Below, one piece after another: positions 17,351 through 25,916 of a stretch of DNA of 64,000 nt (position 1 is its first letter; the number at the start of each line of letters is the position of its first letter). The notes below the pieces were generated by a model, which ran no database searches, had not been told where the DNA came from, and saw nothing but the letters and a program-made list of their open reading frames with translations. Both the position numbers and the translations under genes were made by a program. Source of the stretch: an uncultured Blautia sp. (GTDB taxonomy: Bacteria; Bacillota; Clostridia; Lachnospirales; Lachnospiraceae); contig CAKRXU010000006.1 of assembly GCA_934424575.1 (NCBI GenBank), positions 1 to 64,000 on the forward strand. The letters run 5' to 3'.

Positions 17351-18790
17351 TCAGAATTTTTTCCAGGTTCCTTTGAAGAAGAGCAGGAGAAGCGGGAAGA
17401 TCTCCAGACGTCCTGCAAGCATATCAAAGATAAGGACACATTTGGACAGATAGGAAAAAGAACTGAAATTTCCCATCGGACCAACGATTTCAAATCCCGG
17501 ACCAATGTTGTTGAGTGTAGCTGTTACCGCCGTGAAGTTTGTGATCAGATCAAAATTATCGATCGCGATCAGCAGAACAGATGCGGCGAAGATCATAAGA
17601 TACAGACTGATATAAATATTGGTGGATCTCAGGATATCATGGGTGATGATCTTGTCATCCATCTTGATCTTCTTGACTGCATTCGGATGAAGGTAAAGCT
17701 GGAATTCTTTCTTGGCAGCTTTACACAGGATCAGAATACGGGAAACCTTGATTCCACCGCCTGTACTTCCGGCACAGGCTCCGACAAACATCAGAAGGAC
17801 CAGAACCGTCTTGGACAGAGCAGGCCATTGGTTGAAGTCGGTGCTCGAAAAACCGGTCGTTGTGATAATGGAACCTACCTGGAATGCAGCCTGCTGGAAT
17901 GCAGTCAGGAGGTTGCGGAACAGGTGGGCTGTATTCAGGGCGATGATCACGATCGCCACAGCGATGATCCCGAAGTAATAACGAACCTCCTCATATTTGA
18001 ATGCCTGGCGGAATTTCTTGGTCAGGACCAGATAGTATGCGGAGAAGTTGACACCAAACAGAATCATAAAGATCGTAGTAACAACCTGGCAGTAAGTGCT
18101 GTAGCTTCCAAGACTGTCATTGACAATACCGAATCCACCGGTTCCGGCAGTACCAAAGGTAATGCACAGAGAATCAAAAAGCGGAACCCTGCCGATCAGA
18201 AGCAGAACCAGCTGGATCAGTGTCATTCCAAAGTAGATCGTATAAAGGATCTTTGCAGTGGACTGTACCTTCGGGACAAGTTTGCTGACGGAAGGTCCCG
18301 GGCTCTCTGCTTTCATAAGGTTCATATGATAACCTCCGGCAAGCGGAAGAAGAGAAAGCAGGAACACGAGGACGCCCATACCGCCGATCCAATGAGTGAA
18401 ACTTCTCCAGATCAAAATACAATGAGGGAGGACTTCCACATCGGTAAGGATACTGGAACCGGTCGTTGTAAATCCGGAAACGGTCTCAAACAGTGCATCG
18501 ATCGGATGTGGGATACATCCGCTGGCAACAAACGGGATCGCACCAAAGATACATAAGGCAAGCCAGCTCAGTGCAACGGCAACGCAGCCATCCTTGATAT
18601 AAAAGACCTTGTTTTTGGGTTTCTTGTGGGTAAGCGGAACGCCAACGACAAGGCACACCAGCATGGCAAGCAAAAAGGCTGAAAAATCCTTTTCACGATA
18701 GATCCCTGCCGTAAGAAGAGGCAGCATCATAAAGGCCGCCTGAAAATTACATACCCAGCCTACAATATAGGCGATAATACGAAAATTCAT
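17351..18790 (-). CDS. trkH: Trk/Ktr potassium uptake system membrane subunit
   Basis: A 479-residue potassium channel-like subunit with four M1-P-M2 repeats. The four selectivity-filter loops are visible: TTTGSS, GTAGTGGFG, TTTGFSS and GACAGSTGGG. It conducts K+ across the membrane under the control of the cytoplasmic ring encoded by the gene just upstream (14-base gap). GGGGTGG precedes the ATG. The pair is likely a target of c-di-AMP, which GdpP degrades; that is family knowledge, not shown here. Confidence 0.96.
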   Translation of the reverse strand: MNFRIIAYIVGWVCNFQAAFMMLPLLTAGIYREKDFSAFLLAMLVCLVVGVPLTHKKPKNKVFYIKDGCVAVALSWLALCIFGAIPFVASGCIPHPIDALFETVSGFTTTGSSILTDVEVLPHCILIWRSFTHWIGGMGVLVFLLSLLPLAGGYHMNLMKAESPGPSVSKLVPKVQSTAKILYTIYFGMTLIQLVLLLIGRVPLFDSLCITFGTAGTGGFGIVNDSLGSYSTYCQVVTTIFMILFGVNFSAYYLVLTKKFRQAFKYEEVRYYFGIIAVAIVIIALNTAHLFRNLLTAFQQAAFQVGSIITTTGFSSTDFNQWPALSKTVLVLLMFVGACAGSTGGGIKVSRILILCKAAKKEFQLYLHPNAVKKIKMDDKIITHDILRSTNIYISLYLMIFAASVLLIAIDNFDLITNFTAVTATLNNIGPGFEIVGPMGNFSSFSYLSKCVLIFDMLAGRLEIFPLLLLFFKGTWKKF

Positions 18791-18804
18791 AATACCACCC
18801 CGTT

Positions 18805-20160
18805 CTATGCAAGAATATCGCGGATGTCGCGAAGTCCCTTGTTGGTGGTTACGATGACAACATTATCCCCGATCTGAAGCGTATCCTGGCCTCGTGGAAT
18901 ACGGACAGTACCCTTGCGGGTAAGACAGCAGACCAGAAGATTGCTCTTGAGGTTCAGCTCGGCAAGCGGAATACCGACAACAGGAGAGTTGTCACGGATG
19001 ATGAACTCCAGAGCCTCTGCCTGGTTATCCAGGATGTGATACAGAGTCTCTACATTACTTCCGATCGTATTCTGCATGGCGCGGACATAACGGAGAATGG
19101 AATCCGAAGTGATATATTTCGGATAGATCACACTTCCGAGATCCAGGTCGTCAATAACATCCTTGTACGGCAGGCGGTTGACCTTGGCAACCAGCTTGGC
19201 GTTGGTAAGTTTCTTGGCAGAAAGTGACAGGAAGATGTTTTCCTCGTCCATATTGGTGAGGGTTACAAATGATTCGACAGTTGCAAGCCCCTCCTCCATA
19301 AGAAGAGAACGCTCAGTTCCGTCTCCGCAGATGATCGTTGCCTCCGGGAGCATGTCACTTAATTCCTCGCAGCGTTCCTTATCCTTCTCGATGATCTTGA
19401 CATTGATCTTGAGATCGGACAAAGTTTTGGCAAGGTAATAAGAAATAGTACCTCCTCCGATGATCAGTGTATTTCTGACCTGATGGGTCTTGAGACCGAT
19501 CTTCTTGAAGAAAGTAGCGGTATTCTTAGGGGTAGCGATAATGGAAACAAAATCTCCATTATGAACAAGATGATCACCACCTGGGATCGCCAGGGTATCT
19601 TTGCTCTCGATCGCGGCAAAAAGAATGTCGCAGCGGTATTTGTCTGTGATCTGAGAAACAGACATGCCATCCAGTCCAAATTCAGGCAGGACCTTGAATT
19701 TGAGAAGTTCTACACGGCCTTTGGAAAAAGGATCGATCTTGATCGCGGCCGGAAAACGGAGCAGACGGGAGATTTCCCGTGCAGCAGCCAGTTCAGGATT
19801 CATGATCATGGAAAGTCCCAGACGTTCCTTGATGAACCCGATCTCCTTGCTGTAGATCGGATTTCTTACACGCGCGATCGTCTGACAATGACCGGTCTTC
19901 TGTGCGATAAGGCAGCAGAGAAGGTTCAGTTCGTCAGAAGCGGTAACAGCGATCAGGATATCGGCAGTCTGAACACCGGCCTCCATAAGAGTGTTGATAC
20001 TTGCACCGTTTCCAACAATTCCCATAGCATCAATATCCTCTGTGAGATCGTTGATAACATCGGCATCCATATCGATCAGAGTCAGGTCAGTTCCTTCCTC
20101 CTGAAGCTGTTCTGCAAGAGTGCGTCCAACTTTGCCGCACCCGACAATTATGATATGCAT
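18805..20160 (-). CDS. trkA: Trk potassium uptake regulatory subunit
   Basis: A 451-residue peripheral membrane protein with two tandem RCK modules, each an NAD-binding Rossmann half plus an RCK_C half. GCGKVGRTLAEQL starts the first (about residue 7) and IGGGTISYYLAKTL the second (about 231). It gates TrkH. GGAGG precedes ATG 20160. First gene of the trkA-trkH operon. Confidence 0.96.
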   Translation of the reverse strand: MHIIIVGCGKVGRTLAEQLQEEGTDLTLIDMDADVINDLTEDIDAMGIVGNGASINTLMEAGVQTADILIAVTASDELNLLCCLIAQKTGHCQTIARVRNPIYSKEIGFIKERLGLSMIMNPELAAAREISRLLRFPAAIKIDPFSKGRVELLKFKVLPEFGLDGMSVSQITDKYRCDILFAAIESKDTLAIPGGDHLVHNGDFVSIIATPKNTATFFKKIGLKTHQVRNTLIIGGGTISYYLAKTLSDLKINVKIIEKDKERCEELSDMLPEATIICGDGTERSLLMEEGLATVESFVTLTNMDEENIFLSLSAKKLTNAKLVAKVNRLPYKDVIDDLDLGSVIYPKYITSDSILRYVRAMQNTIGSNVETLYHILDNQAEALEFIIRDNSPVVGIPLAELNLKSNLLVCCLTRKGTVRIPRGQDTLQIGDNVVIVTTNKGLRDIRDILA

Positions 20161-20253
20161 GATTTCCTCCAGTAATAAAAAATAATTATTATAAGCTAAT
20201 CTATTATATCACTCTATATAAGGTTTTTAAATAGAGAAAATATAAATTTCATG

Positions 20254-20290
20254 GTATACTGGCAGCAGAAGCTGCTGTGAACAGCAGCTT
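20254..20290 (+). promoter_or_regulatory. mscS promoter -10 and perfect palindrome
   Basis: An extended -10, TGG-TATACT (-10 at 20254-20259), is followed at 20269-20290 by AAGCTGCTGT-GA-ACAGCAGCTT, a perfect 10-bp inverted repeat placed around the start of transcription. It could be an operator or a leader hairpin. Confidence 0.5.
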
Positions 20291-20347
20291 ACAGAAGTTA
20301 ATGAGAAAAATGTTATAGTACGGAAAAAAGAGAGGAAGTGACGGACA

Positions 20348-21271
20348 ATGGATACACTGAGCGAAACCGCAGATAAAGTCGATCAGAGTCTCCAGAATAT
20401 GGGGATTGACAGAACTTCTGTGAAACAGAGTCTTCGGGATCTGCTGAACTTTAAGGAATATATGGCAGAGCAGCTTCCGACGTTTATGGGATTCTGTATT
20501 AAGGTGGTTTTGTCGATCATCGTATTTTTTGTGGGACGCAAGATCATCCGCTGGATAGTGAGCATTATGAGGCGTTCTCTGGAGCGGGCCAATGTGGATG
20601 CAGGAGTTGTCCAGTTTATCTCATCGGCGGGCAAGGCCATTTTGTATACACTGTTGATCTTTAATATTGCGATCAGCCTGGGAGTCAAGGAGTCTTCTGT
20701 TGCAGCACTTCTCGGAACTGCCGGTGTTACGGTAGGTCTTGCACTGCAGGGCGGTCTTGCGAACCTGGCAGGTGGTGTACTGCTTCTGATGTTCAAGCCT
20801 TTTGTTGTGGGGGATTATATCATTCAGGACCAGGCAAATGGCTGTGAAGGTACTGTTTCCAAAATCGAGATCTGTTATACCACACTTTTGAGTATTGACA
20901 ACAAGAAGATCGTAGTACCGAACGGAACTCTGTCAAACAGCACGATCATCAATGTAACAGCAAAAGAAAACCGTAAACTTGAGATCAAGGTAGGAATCTC
21001 CTACGAGGCCGATATCCGCAAAGCAAAAAAAATTCTTGAGGATATTCTGAAGGCAGATCCAGACACCAAGAGCGACAATGCAGAGATGGTGGTTTTTGTA
21101 GATGAACTGGGAGAGAGTGCGGTGATCATGGGACTTCGTGTCTGGGTACCGACAGAAGCGTACTGGGCAACGAAGTGGAGACTGAACCAGCGGATCAAGG
21201 AAGAATTTGACGCAAACGGAATCGCGATCCCGTATAACCAGCTGGAGGTTTACGTGCATCCGCGTAAATAG
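20348..21271 (+). CDS. mscS: Small-conductance mechanosensitive channel (MscS family)
   Basis: A 307-residue channel that opens under membrane tension on hypo-osmotic shock. After a soluble N-terminal helix, two or three membrane segments end in the pore helix AALLGTAGVTVGLALQGGLANLAGGVLLLMFKPF, the MscS TM3 signature. The beta domain (VVGDYIIQDQANGCEGTVSKIEICYTTLLSIDNKKIVVPNGTLSNSTIIN) and alpha/beta C-terminal domain follow. Divergent from trkA, so osmotic genes cluster here. Confidence 0.94.
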   Translation: MDTLSETADKVDQSLQNMGIDRTSVKQSLRDLLNFKEYMAEQLPTFMGFCIKVVLSIIVFFVGRKIIRWIVSIMRRSLERANVDAGVVQFISSAGKAILYTLLIFNIAISLGVKESSVAALLGTAGVTVGLALQGGLANLAGGVLLLMFKPFVVGDYIIQDQANGCEGTVSKIEICYTTLLSIDNKKIVVPNGTLSNSTIINVTAKENRKLEIKVGISYEADIRKAKKILEDILKADPDTKSDNAEMVVFVDELGESAVIMGLRVWVPTEAYWATKWRLNQRIKEEFDANGIAIPYNQLEVYVHPRK

Positions 21272-21308
21272 CTGACTATGATAAAGTAAACTTGAAACAA
21301 ATAATAGG

Positions 21309-21338
21309 TTGACAATTCGAACTTTCCTGTGGTAAAGT
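21309..21338 (+). promoter_or_regulatory. bioY promoter
   Basis: TTGACA (21309-21314), 18 bases, TAAAGT (21333-21338). Confidence 0.6.
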
Positions 21339-21381
21339 AATGCACAGAAATTACAGAAGCTGTGAAAACAGTTGTTTAATA

Positions 21382-21399
21382 GTTACTGTGAACAGTAAC
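21382..21399. repeat. Palindrome GTTACTGT-GA-ACAGTAAC before bioY
   Basis: A perfect 8-bp inverted repeat with a two-base centre in the 5' leader, ~45 bases after the promoter and ~20 bases before the start codon. BioY genes are often under BirA control, but this is not the usual BirA operator (two GTTAAC half-sites ~15 bases apart). Related to the repeats at 14430 and 20269. Confidence 0.6.
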
Positions 21400-21420
21400 G
21401 TTTATCACGAGGAGGACAAG

Positions 21421-21972
21421 ATGAGTACGGTGGCAGTTCAAAGAAGCAAAACATATGATATTGTTTACATTGCAGTGTTTGCAGTGATCATGGCAATCTG
21501 TTCCTGGATTTCCATTCCGGCAGCAGTACCGTTTACATTACAGACATTTGGTGTTTTTATCGCAGCAGGCGTTCTGGGAGGAAAGAGAGGAACTTTATCT
21601 GTTCTGGTATTTATCCTGCTCGGTGCAGTAGGAATCCCGGTATTCGCAAACTTTTCCGGCGGGATCGGAGTCCTGGCGGGACCTACAGGCGGATATATCA
21701 TCGGATTTTTATTTTCTGCACTTGTGATGTGGGCGATGGAGAAACTTCCTGGTAAGAAATCCATTATGCAGATCGTGTCCATGGTCGTAGGACTGGTCGT
21801 ATGCTATGCATTCGGAACCGCCTGGTTCATGGTAGTCTATGGCAAAGCAAACGGACCGGTAGGTCTTGTAACAGCCCTTGGATGGTGTGTTTTTCCGTTC
21901 ATCATCCCGGATTTTATCAAGATCGCACTTGCCTATGTGCTTTCCAGAAAACTGCGTAAATACGTAGCATAA
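21421..21972 (+). CDS. bioY: Biotin transporter substrate-binding component BioY
   Basis: A 183-residue membrane protein with six hydrophobic segments, the S component of an ECF transporter for biotin. Family motifs are present: AVPFTLQTFGVFIAAGVLGGKRG and GIGVLAGPTGGYIIGF. ATG 21421 is chosen because GAGGAGG lies 5 bases before it; the open frame reaches further up without a ribosome site. No ECF energy genes are adjacent, so a shared module elsewhere is expected. Confidence 0.95.
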   Translation: MSTVAVQRSKTYDIVYIAVFAVIMAICSWISIPAAVPFTLQTFGVFIAAGVLGGKRGTLSVLVFILLGAVGIPVFANFSGGIGVLAGPTGGYIIGFLFSALVMWAMEKLPGKKSIMQIVSMVVGLVVCYAFGTAWFMVVYGKANGPVGLVTALGWCVFPFIIPDFIKIALAYVLSRKLRKYVA

Positions 21973-21986
21973 AAAATAAAACAAAT

Positions 21987-22027
21987 ACAGCCGGAGCGTA
22001 TCGGATTGATATGTTCCGGCTGTTTCT
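21987..22027. terminator. Bidirectional terminator, bioY / MFS
   Basis: ACAGCCGGAG (21987-21996) pairs with TTCCGGCTGT (22014-22023), with A- and T-rich flanks, between convergent genes. Confidence 0.75.
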
Positions 22028-22047
22028 GTATATGATAATGAAAGATT

Positions 22048-23235
22048 TTATTTGTTAAGAGGTATCCGCTCTGCAAAGATAAACACGATCACGGCACCGA
22101 AGAGTGCAGAGACGGTTGAGAACAGAAGCATGGAACTGACTCCTGCGAAGTCAATGAGCGCACCTCCGAGGAAAGAACCGATCACACTTCCAAGTGTATA
22201 GGTCATCGTGAAATATGCCTGTCCTTTGATGGCATCTTCCGGTTCCATAATGGCGTTTACGTAGTAGACAGAAGCCGCAGTCAGAAGTCCCCAGCCGAGC
22301 ATCTGGAAAACCTGAACTCCATAATATGTGGAAATTCCGGGAGCAAGAAAAGTCCCCAGTGCTTTCAGCACAAAGAAGATCCCTGCGAAACGGACCAGGA
22401 GGTCACAGCGGATCTTTTTGATGATATATCCAAAAAGAAACAGCGTAGGTAGTTCGCACATTGCCGCAATCGCGGATGCAGTGCCCATTTCAGCACTTCC
22501 TCCGCCTTTACCCTGTGCGATCTGGAAATTGAAGTTATTCAGGAGCACATGACTGAGATAGATAAAAATGCATCCGATCAGTACCAGTGAGAAACGCCTG
22601 TATTTCCGGAAAAACAGAAGAGGATTTGCCAGGCTTTTGCTGTCGGATGATGCCTGTGCAGCTTTCTGTGTCTTGACGAAAGGAAAGACGATCAGGCAGC
22701 CAAGTGACAGGACGGTGATGATCGTCACGGAAGCAGGGATGGAAAGTACGCCGGTTTTGACGGTGATGATCCCGAGTACATAGCAGATGACTGCATAGGC
22801 GACAGAGCCCATTCCACGCGCAAGTCCGAAGTTCAGCTTCTGACCCTGGTTGATGCTCTCCATGCCGAGCGCGTTGATAAAAGGAGTCATAAGCTGCAGC
22901 AGTGCGATGCTGATCCCGTAGAGAAGTCCGGTCAGGATAAGCGTTCTGGAAAAAAACAGCCCGATTCCAAGGAGCAGCTGGATGACATAGAGGATCTGGA
23001 TGATCTTTTTGAGGGAAGGACTGTCCGGGCGGTCTGCGTAACCCGCGAGCACAGGCTGCAAAAGTGCAGACATAATGCCGGCAGCAGCGGCGATGATGCC
23101 GATCTGAGTATTGGAAAATCCCCTTCCCAAAAGGAAAAATCCGGAAAAACTCATGACCGCAGCGAAATACATCCAGTACAGAGCCTGGATACAGGAATAA
23201 GATCCCGTGAGGTTTTTGCTTTTGGCAGATGACAT
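22048..23235 (-). CDS. Major facilitator superfamily transporter (MFS_1-like)
   Basis: A 395-residue protein with about 12 membrane segments. The N terminus IQALYWMYFAAVMSFSGFFLLGRGFSNTQIGIIAAAAGIMSALLQPVLAGYADR has the MFS motif between TM2 and TM3. The layout resembles the LacY/NupG-like (MFS_1_like) subfamily that carries sugars or nucleosides with protons; no substrate can be read off. ATG 23235 follows AAAGGAGA; the frame is open 34 codons further without a ribosome site. Confidence 0.85.
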   Translation of the reverse strand: MSSAKSKNLTGSYSCIQALYWMYFAAVMSFSGFFLLGRGFSNTQIGIIAAAAGIMSALLQPVLAGYADRPDSPSLKKIIQILYVIQLLLGIGLFFSRTLILTGLLYGISIALLQLMTPFINALGMESINQGQKLNFGLARGMGSVAYAVICYVLGIITVKTGVLSIPASVTIITVLSLGCLIVFPFVKTQKAAQASSDSKSLANPLLFFRKYRRFSLVLIGCIFIYLSHVLLNNFNFQIAQGKGGGSAEMGTASAIAAMCELPTLFLFGYIIKKIRCDLLVRFAGIFFVLKALGTFLAPGISTYYGVQVFQMLGWGLLTAASVYYVNAIMEPEDAIKGQAYFTMTYTLGSVIGSFLGGALIDFAGVSSMLLFSTVSALFGAVIVFIFAERIPLNK

Positions 23236-23362
23236 GATAAAATCTCCTTTGTATGAATTATTTCTATTATACAACAACAGAGAACAAAAAGCTTGCCAAA
23301 AAGCGGTCATTATTTTATGATTAATAGCAGAAAACAAGGACAGATCAGGAGGAATTCATATT

Positions 23363-23902
23363 ATGAAGAAAAAAATAGACGTATATGAACATATGGGAGA
23401 GATACTCAAAGGAGTGAAATCTGGTGTCCTGGTAACAGGTAAGGCAGATGACAGAGTAAACTCCATGACAATTTCCTGGGGAATGGTTGGTATCGAATGG
23501 GCGAAACCTGTATTCGTAACCTTCATCAGAGAAAGCCGTTTCACAAGAAGCCTCATCGAGAAAAACGGTGAATTCACCGTTAACATCCCGGTAGACGACA
23601 GCGCAAAGAAAATCCTTGCATTCTGCGGCTCAAAATCAGGAAGAGATGTGGACAAAGCCAAAGAACTCGGTCTTACCTACGAAGAACCGGAAACCATTTC
23701 CGTACCTGGAATCAAAGAACTTCCGCTGACTCTGGAATGCAGAGTAGTCTACAAGCAGACCCAGGATATCAGCGCAATGACCAAAGAAGACCAGGAAAAA
23801 TTCTATCCACAGAATGTAGACAGCACATTTACCGGCTCCAACAGAGATACCCATGTGGCATATTATGGTGAGATCGTAAATGCATATATTATTGAAGAAT
23901 AA
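23363..23902 (+). CDS. Flavin reductase / flavoredoxin family protein
   Basis: A 179-residue FMN-binding split-barrel protein. VLVTGKADDRVNSMTISWGMVGIEWAKPVFVTFIRESRFTRSLIEKNGEFTVNIP fits the flavin-reductase-like domain; the TISWG and RESRFT segments contact FMN in relatives. It may reduce free flavin or act as an electron carrier. GGAGGAATTCATATT precedes the ATG. Single gene, followed by a terminator. Confidence 0.9.
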   Translation: MKKKIDVYEHMGEILKGVKSGVLVTGKADDRVNSMTISWGMVGIEWAKPVFVTFIRESRFTRSLIEKNGEFTVNIPVDDSAKKILAFCGSKSGRDVDKAKELGLTYEEPETISVPGIKELPLTLECRVVYKQTQDISAMTKEDQEKFYPQNVDSTFTGSNRDTHVAYYGEIVNAYIIEE

Positions 23903-23930
23903 TAAAAGATAACATCAGATCGCACAGATT

Positions 23931-23966
23931 GGCTCCCCGCATAAAAACGGGGAGCCGTTATTTTTT
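23931..23966. terminator. Terminator, flavin reductase / cotJ
   Basis: GGCTCCCCG (23931-23939) pairs with CGGGGAGCC (23948-23956), then a T-rich run. Confidence 0.85.
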
Positions 23967-23978
23967 GTCCGGGAAGAT

Positions 23979-24617
23979 TCAGGACTTCTGGCAGGCGGTT
24001 TTGCAGGAAGCTGTGCATGGATTGTCGAAACTCGGATTAAAAGCATAGAAGTTTTTGGCATCCAGTTCTTCCTGAATGCTTCGGAGAGCTTCTCCAAACC
24101 GCTGGAAATGAACGATCTCCCTTGCACGCAGGAATTTGATCGGATCGGCAATCTCCGGAATATCACGTACTACGCGGAGGATATTGTCGTAAGTCGAGCG
24201 GGCTTTCTGTTCAGCGGCAAGGTTTTCGAACAGGTCTGTGATCGGATCCCCTTTACTCTGGAATTCGCACGCATTAAACGGAACACCGCCCGCCGCCTGC
24301 GGCCATACCCCTACCGTGTGGTCAATATAGTACGGTCCGAAACCGCTCTTTTCAATCTCTTCTATCGAGAGGTCGCGTGTAAGCTGATGAACGATGGTGG
24401 AGACCATCTCGAGGTGTGCGAGTTCCTCCGTGCCGATGTCATTTAAAACGGCGGCAGCCATGCGGTTCGGCATGGTAAATCTCTGGGAGAGATAGCGGAG
24501 AGATGCGCCAATCTCCCCGTCGGGCCCGCCGTATTGACTCATGATATACTGCGCGATCTTCGCATTGGGTGTCTTGATATTTACCGGATACTGCAATCTT
24601 TTTTCATAATTCCACAT
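23979..24617 (-). CDS. cotJC: Spore coat protein CotJC (manganese-catalase-like)
   Basis: A 212-residue ferritin-like protein of the Mn-catalase family, a spore coat component made in the mother cell. N terminus WNYEKRLQYPVNIKTPNAKIAQYIMSQYGGPDGE; metal ligands are expected in GTEELAHLEM and in AREIVHFQRFGEAL. The Cys-rich tail (PCTASCKTACQKS) may help cross-linking. Last gene of cotJABC, 3 bases after cotJB. Confidence 0.95.
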   Translation of the reverse strand: MWNYEKRLQYPVNIKTPNAKIAQYIMSQYGGPDGEIGASLRYLSQRFTMPNRMAAAVLNDIGTEELAHLEMVSTIVHQLTRDLSIEEIEKSGFGPYYIDHTVGVWPQAAGGVPFNACEFQSKGDPITDLFENLAAEQKARSTYDNILRVVRDIPEIADPIKFLRAREIVHFQRFGEALRSIQEELDAKNFYAFNPSFDNPCTASCKTACQKS

Positions 24618-24620
24618 AGA

Positions 24621-24905
24621 CTATTTGCACCCTCCTTCCTGCTCCCACGGGAATGGCTGTTCCATCCATTTCCAGGTGCTGCCGTCTGTCTCCAGAGCAT
24701 CATCAACGGTCAGAGGTCCGTAGCACTGGGCGTATTCTTTCATCAGTTTCCTGCGCTCAGCGGCACATTCCTGATAAAAAGCAAGTGCTTCCTGGCAGCA
24801 GGGGTGCGTGTCGAGGTAGAGAAGGATATCGTTGACAGCAAAACTGACCTCATTGATCCGCTGAAGGAGTTTTTCTTTTGGGGTACACTGATTCGGACAC
24901 ATCAT
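24621..24905 (-). CDS. cotJB: Spore coat protein CotJB
   Basis: A 94-residue protein. Family features: LLQRINEVSFAVNDILLYLDTHPCCQEALAFYQE and YGPLTVDD, with WKWMEQPFPWEQEGGCK at the end. Its start overlaps the cotJA stop (ATGA), with AGGTGG in front, so ATG 24905 is chosen over an earlier in-frame start. It is needed with CotJC in the coat of relatives. Confidence 0.94.
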   Translation of the reverse strand: MMCPNQCTPKEKLLQRINEVSFAVNDILLYLDTHPCCQEALAFYQECAAERRKLMKEYAQCYGPLTVDDALETDGSTWKWMEQPFPWEQEGGCK

Positions 24906-25237
24906 CGTCTGCCACCTCGCTTTCCGCAGAATGCTTTGCAAAGCTCAGGAAAAACTGTTCCGACATTTAAAGCATACCCCAGGTCGTAAGTTGTCGAAAA
25001 CTTCTGACAGGGTACATATGCCATTGCAATCTGCATTTCGTCAATGTGTGTATACATTTCAGAATCTCTGGAAGAGGCAGAAGGCATGCGGCAGGATGGG
25101 CATGGTGCGGACGGTGTTCTCTGGTTTCGCGGTGATGGACGGCAGGAACATGGCTGGTTTCCCAGCATTTCACGTGCCATACCGCAGGTTGCATTATATG
25201 GGCGGCCGCAGGGCCGGGATGTCTGATAGATTTCCAT
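24902..25237 (-). CDS. cotJA: Spore coat associated protein CotJA
   Basis: A 111-residue Cys- and Pro-rich protein. The conserved C-terminal part MAYVPCQKFSTTYDLGYALNVGTVFPELCKAFCGKRGGRR is CotJA; the N-terminal 60 residues are low complexity (PCSCRPSPRNQ, PCPSCRMPSASSRDSE). ATG 25237 has AAAGGA 7 bases upstream; a TTG two codons earlier is too close to it. A mother-cell sigma (E or K) promoter is expected; CATAAAAT on the minus strand near 25268-25275 is a weak -10 candidate. Confidence 0.9.
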   Translation of the reverse strand: MEIYQTSRPCGRPYNATCGMAREMLGNQPCSCRPSPRNQRTPSAPCPSCRMPSASSRDSEMYTHIDEMQIAMAYVPCQKFSTTYDLGYALNVGTVFPELCKAFCGKRGGRR

Positions 25238-25308
25238 AAACAAGTCCTTTCAGAAGAGCTCTTTATATTTTATGTGAGCAAAAAAGAATGGTGCATACAT
25301 AACATTCC

Positions 25309-25337
25309 TTGTCATTTACACTTTACTCTGGTAAAAT
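25309..25337 (+). promoter_or_regulatory. Promoter of the Nudix-antiporter-thiE group
   Basis: TTGTCA (25309-25314), 17 bases, TAAAAT (25332-25337). Confidence 0.55.
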
Positions 25338-25403
25338 AAAACCGAAAAAAATCCCCGCCAGTAGAAGCAGGGAAAAAAAAGACAGACAGGGAGAGAAAGA
25401 TAA

Positions 25404-25907
25404 ATGGAATACTGGGATATCTACGATGAAAATAAACAGCCGACAGGCCGCACAATGAAAAGAAACGACTGGTGTCTGAAAGACGGAGAGTATCATCTGA
25501 CTGTGCTTGGTGTTGTTGCAAGACCGGACGGCACATTTCTGATCACCAAACGAGTTATGACAAAAGCCTGGGCTCCGGGCTGGTGGGAAGTATCCGGCGG
25601 CGCGGCACAGGCAGGAGAGGATTCCTATGAGGCAGTGCTCCGTGAAGTAAAAGAAGAGACCGGTCTGGATGTAAGAAACGCAGAAGGCGGTTATCTTTTT
25701 ACCTATAAGAGAGAAAATCCGGGCGAGGGCGATAACTACTTTGTAGACGTTTACCGCTTTGTCCTGGACATTGATGAGAAAGACCTGACACTGCAGACGG
25801 AAGAAACAGACGGACACATGTTTGCAACTCTGGAACAGATCCAGGCATTTGCAGCAGAAGGCAAATTTCTCCATTACGACAGCATTCGCAAAGCCTTTGA
25901 GATGTAG
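25404..25907 (+). CDS. Nudix hydrolase
   Basis: A 167-residue enzyme with a full Nudix box, GGAAQAGEDSYEAVLREVKEETGL (about residues 69-92), which binds the metal and cleaves a nucleoside- or organic-diphosphate. The opening EYWDIYDENKQPTGRTMKRND is the style of the isopentenyl-diphosphate isomerase/MutT-like branch with broad substrates. First of three close genes (spacing 9 and 5 bases) ending in thiE; a role in clearing damaged thiamine diphosphate or precursors is possible but unproven. Confidence 0.92.
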   Translation: MEYWDIYDENKQPTGRTMKRNDWCLKDGEYHLTVLGVVARPDGTFLITKRVMTKAWAPGWWEVSGGAAQAGEDSYEAVLREVKEETGLDVRNAEGGYLFTYKRENPGEGDNYFVDVYRFVLDIDEKDLTLQTEETDGHMFATLEQIQAFAAEGKFLHYDSIRKAFEM

Positions 25908-25916
25908 GAGGCTGCC

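Noticed and set aside
17639..18556. A 305-codon plus-strand ORF opposite trkH
   Set aside because: It is antisense to conserved TrkH motifs, with a highly charged, family-less product. A chance open frame.
21340..21420. BirA operator before bioY
   Set aside because: The palindrome has a two-base centre, unlike the two GTTAAC-type half-sites about 15 bases apart that BirA uses.
25338..25403. TPP riboswitch before the Nudix-antiporter-thiE group
   Set aside because: No thi-box sequences are found; only a small GC hairpin is present.
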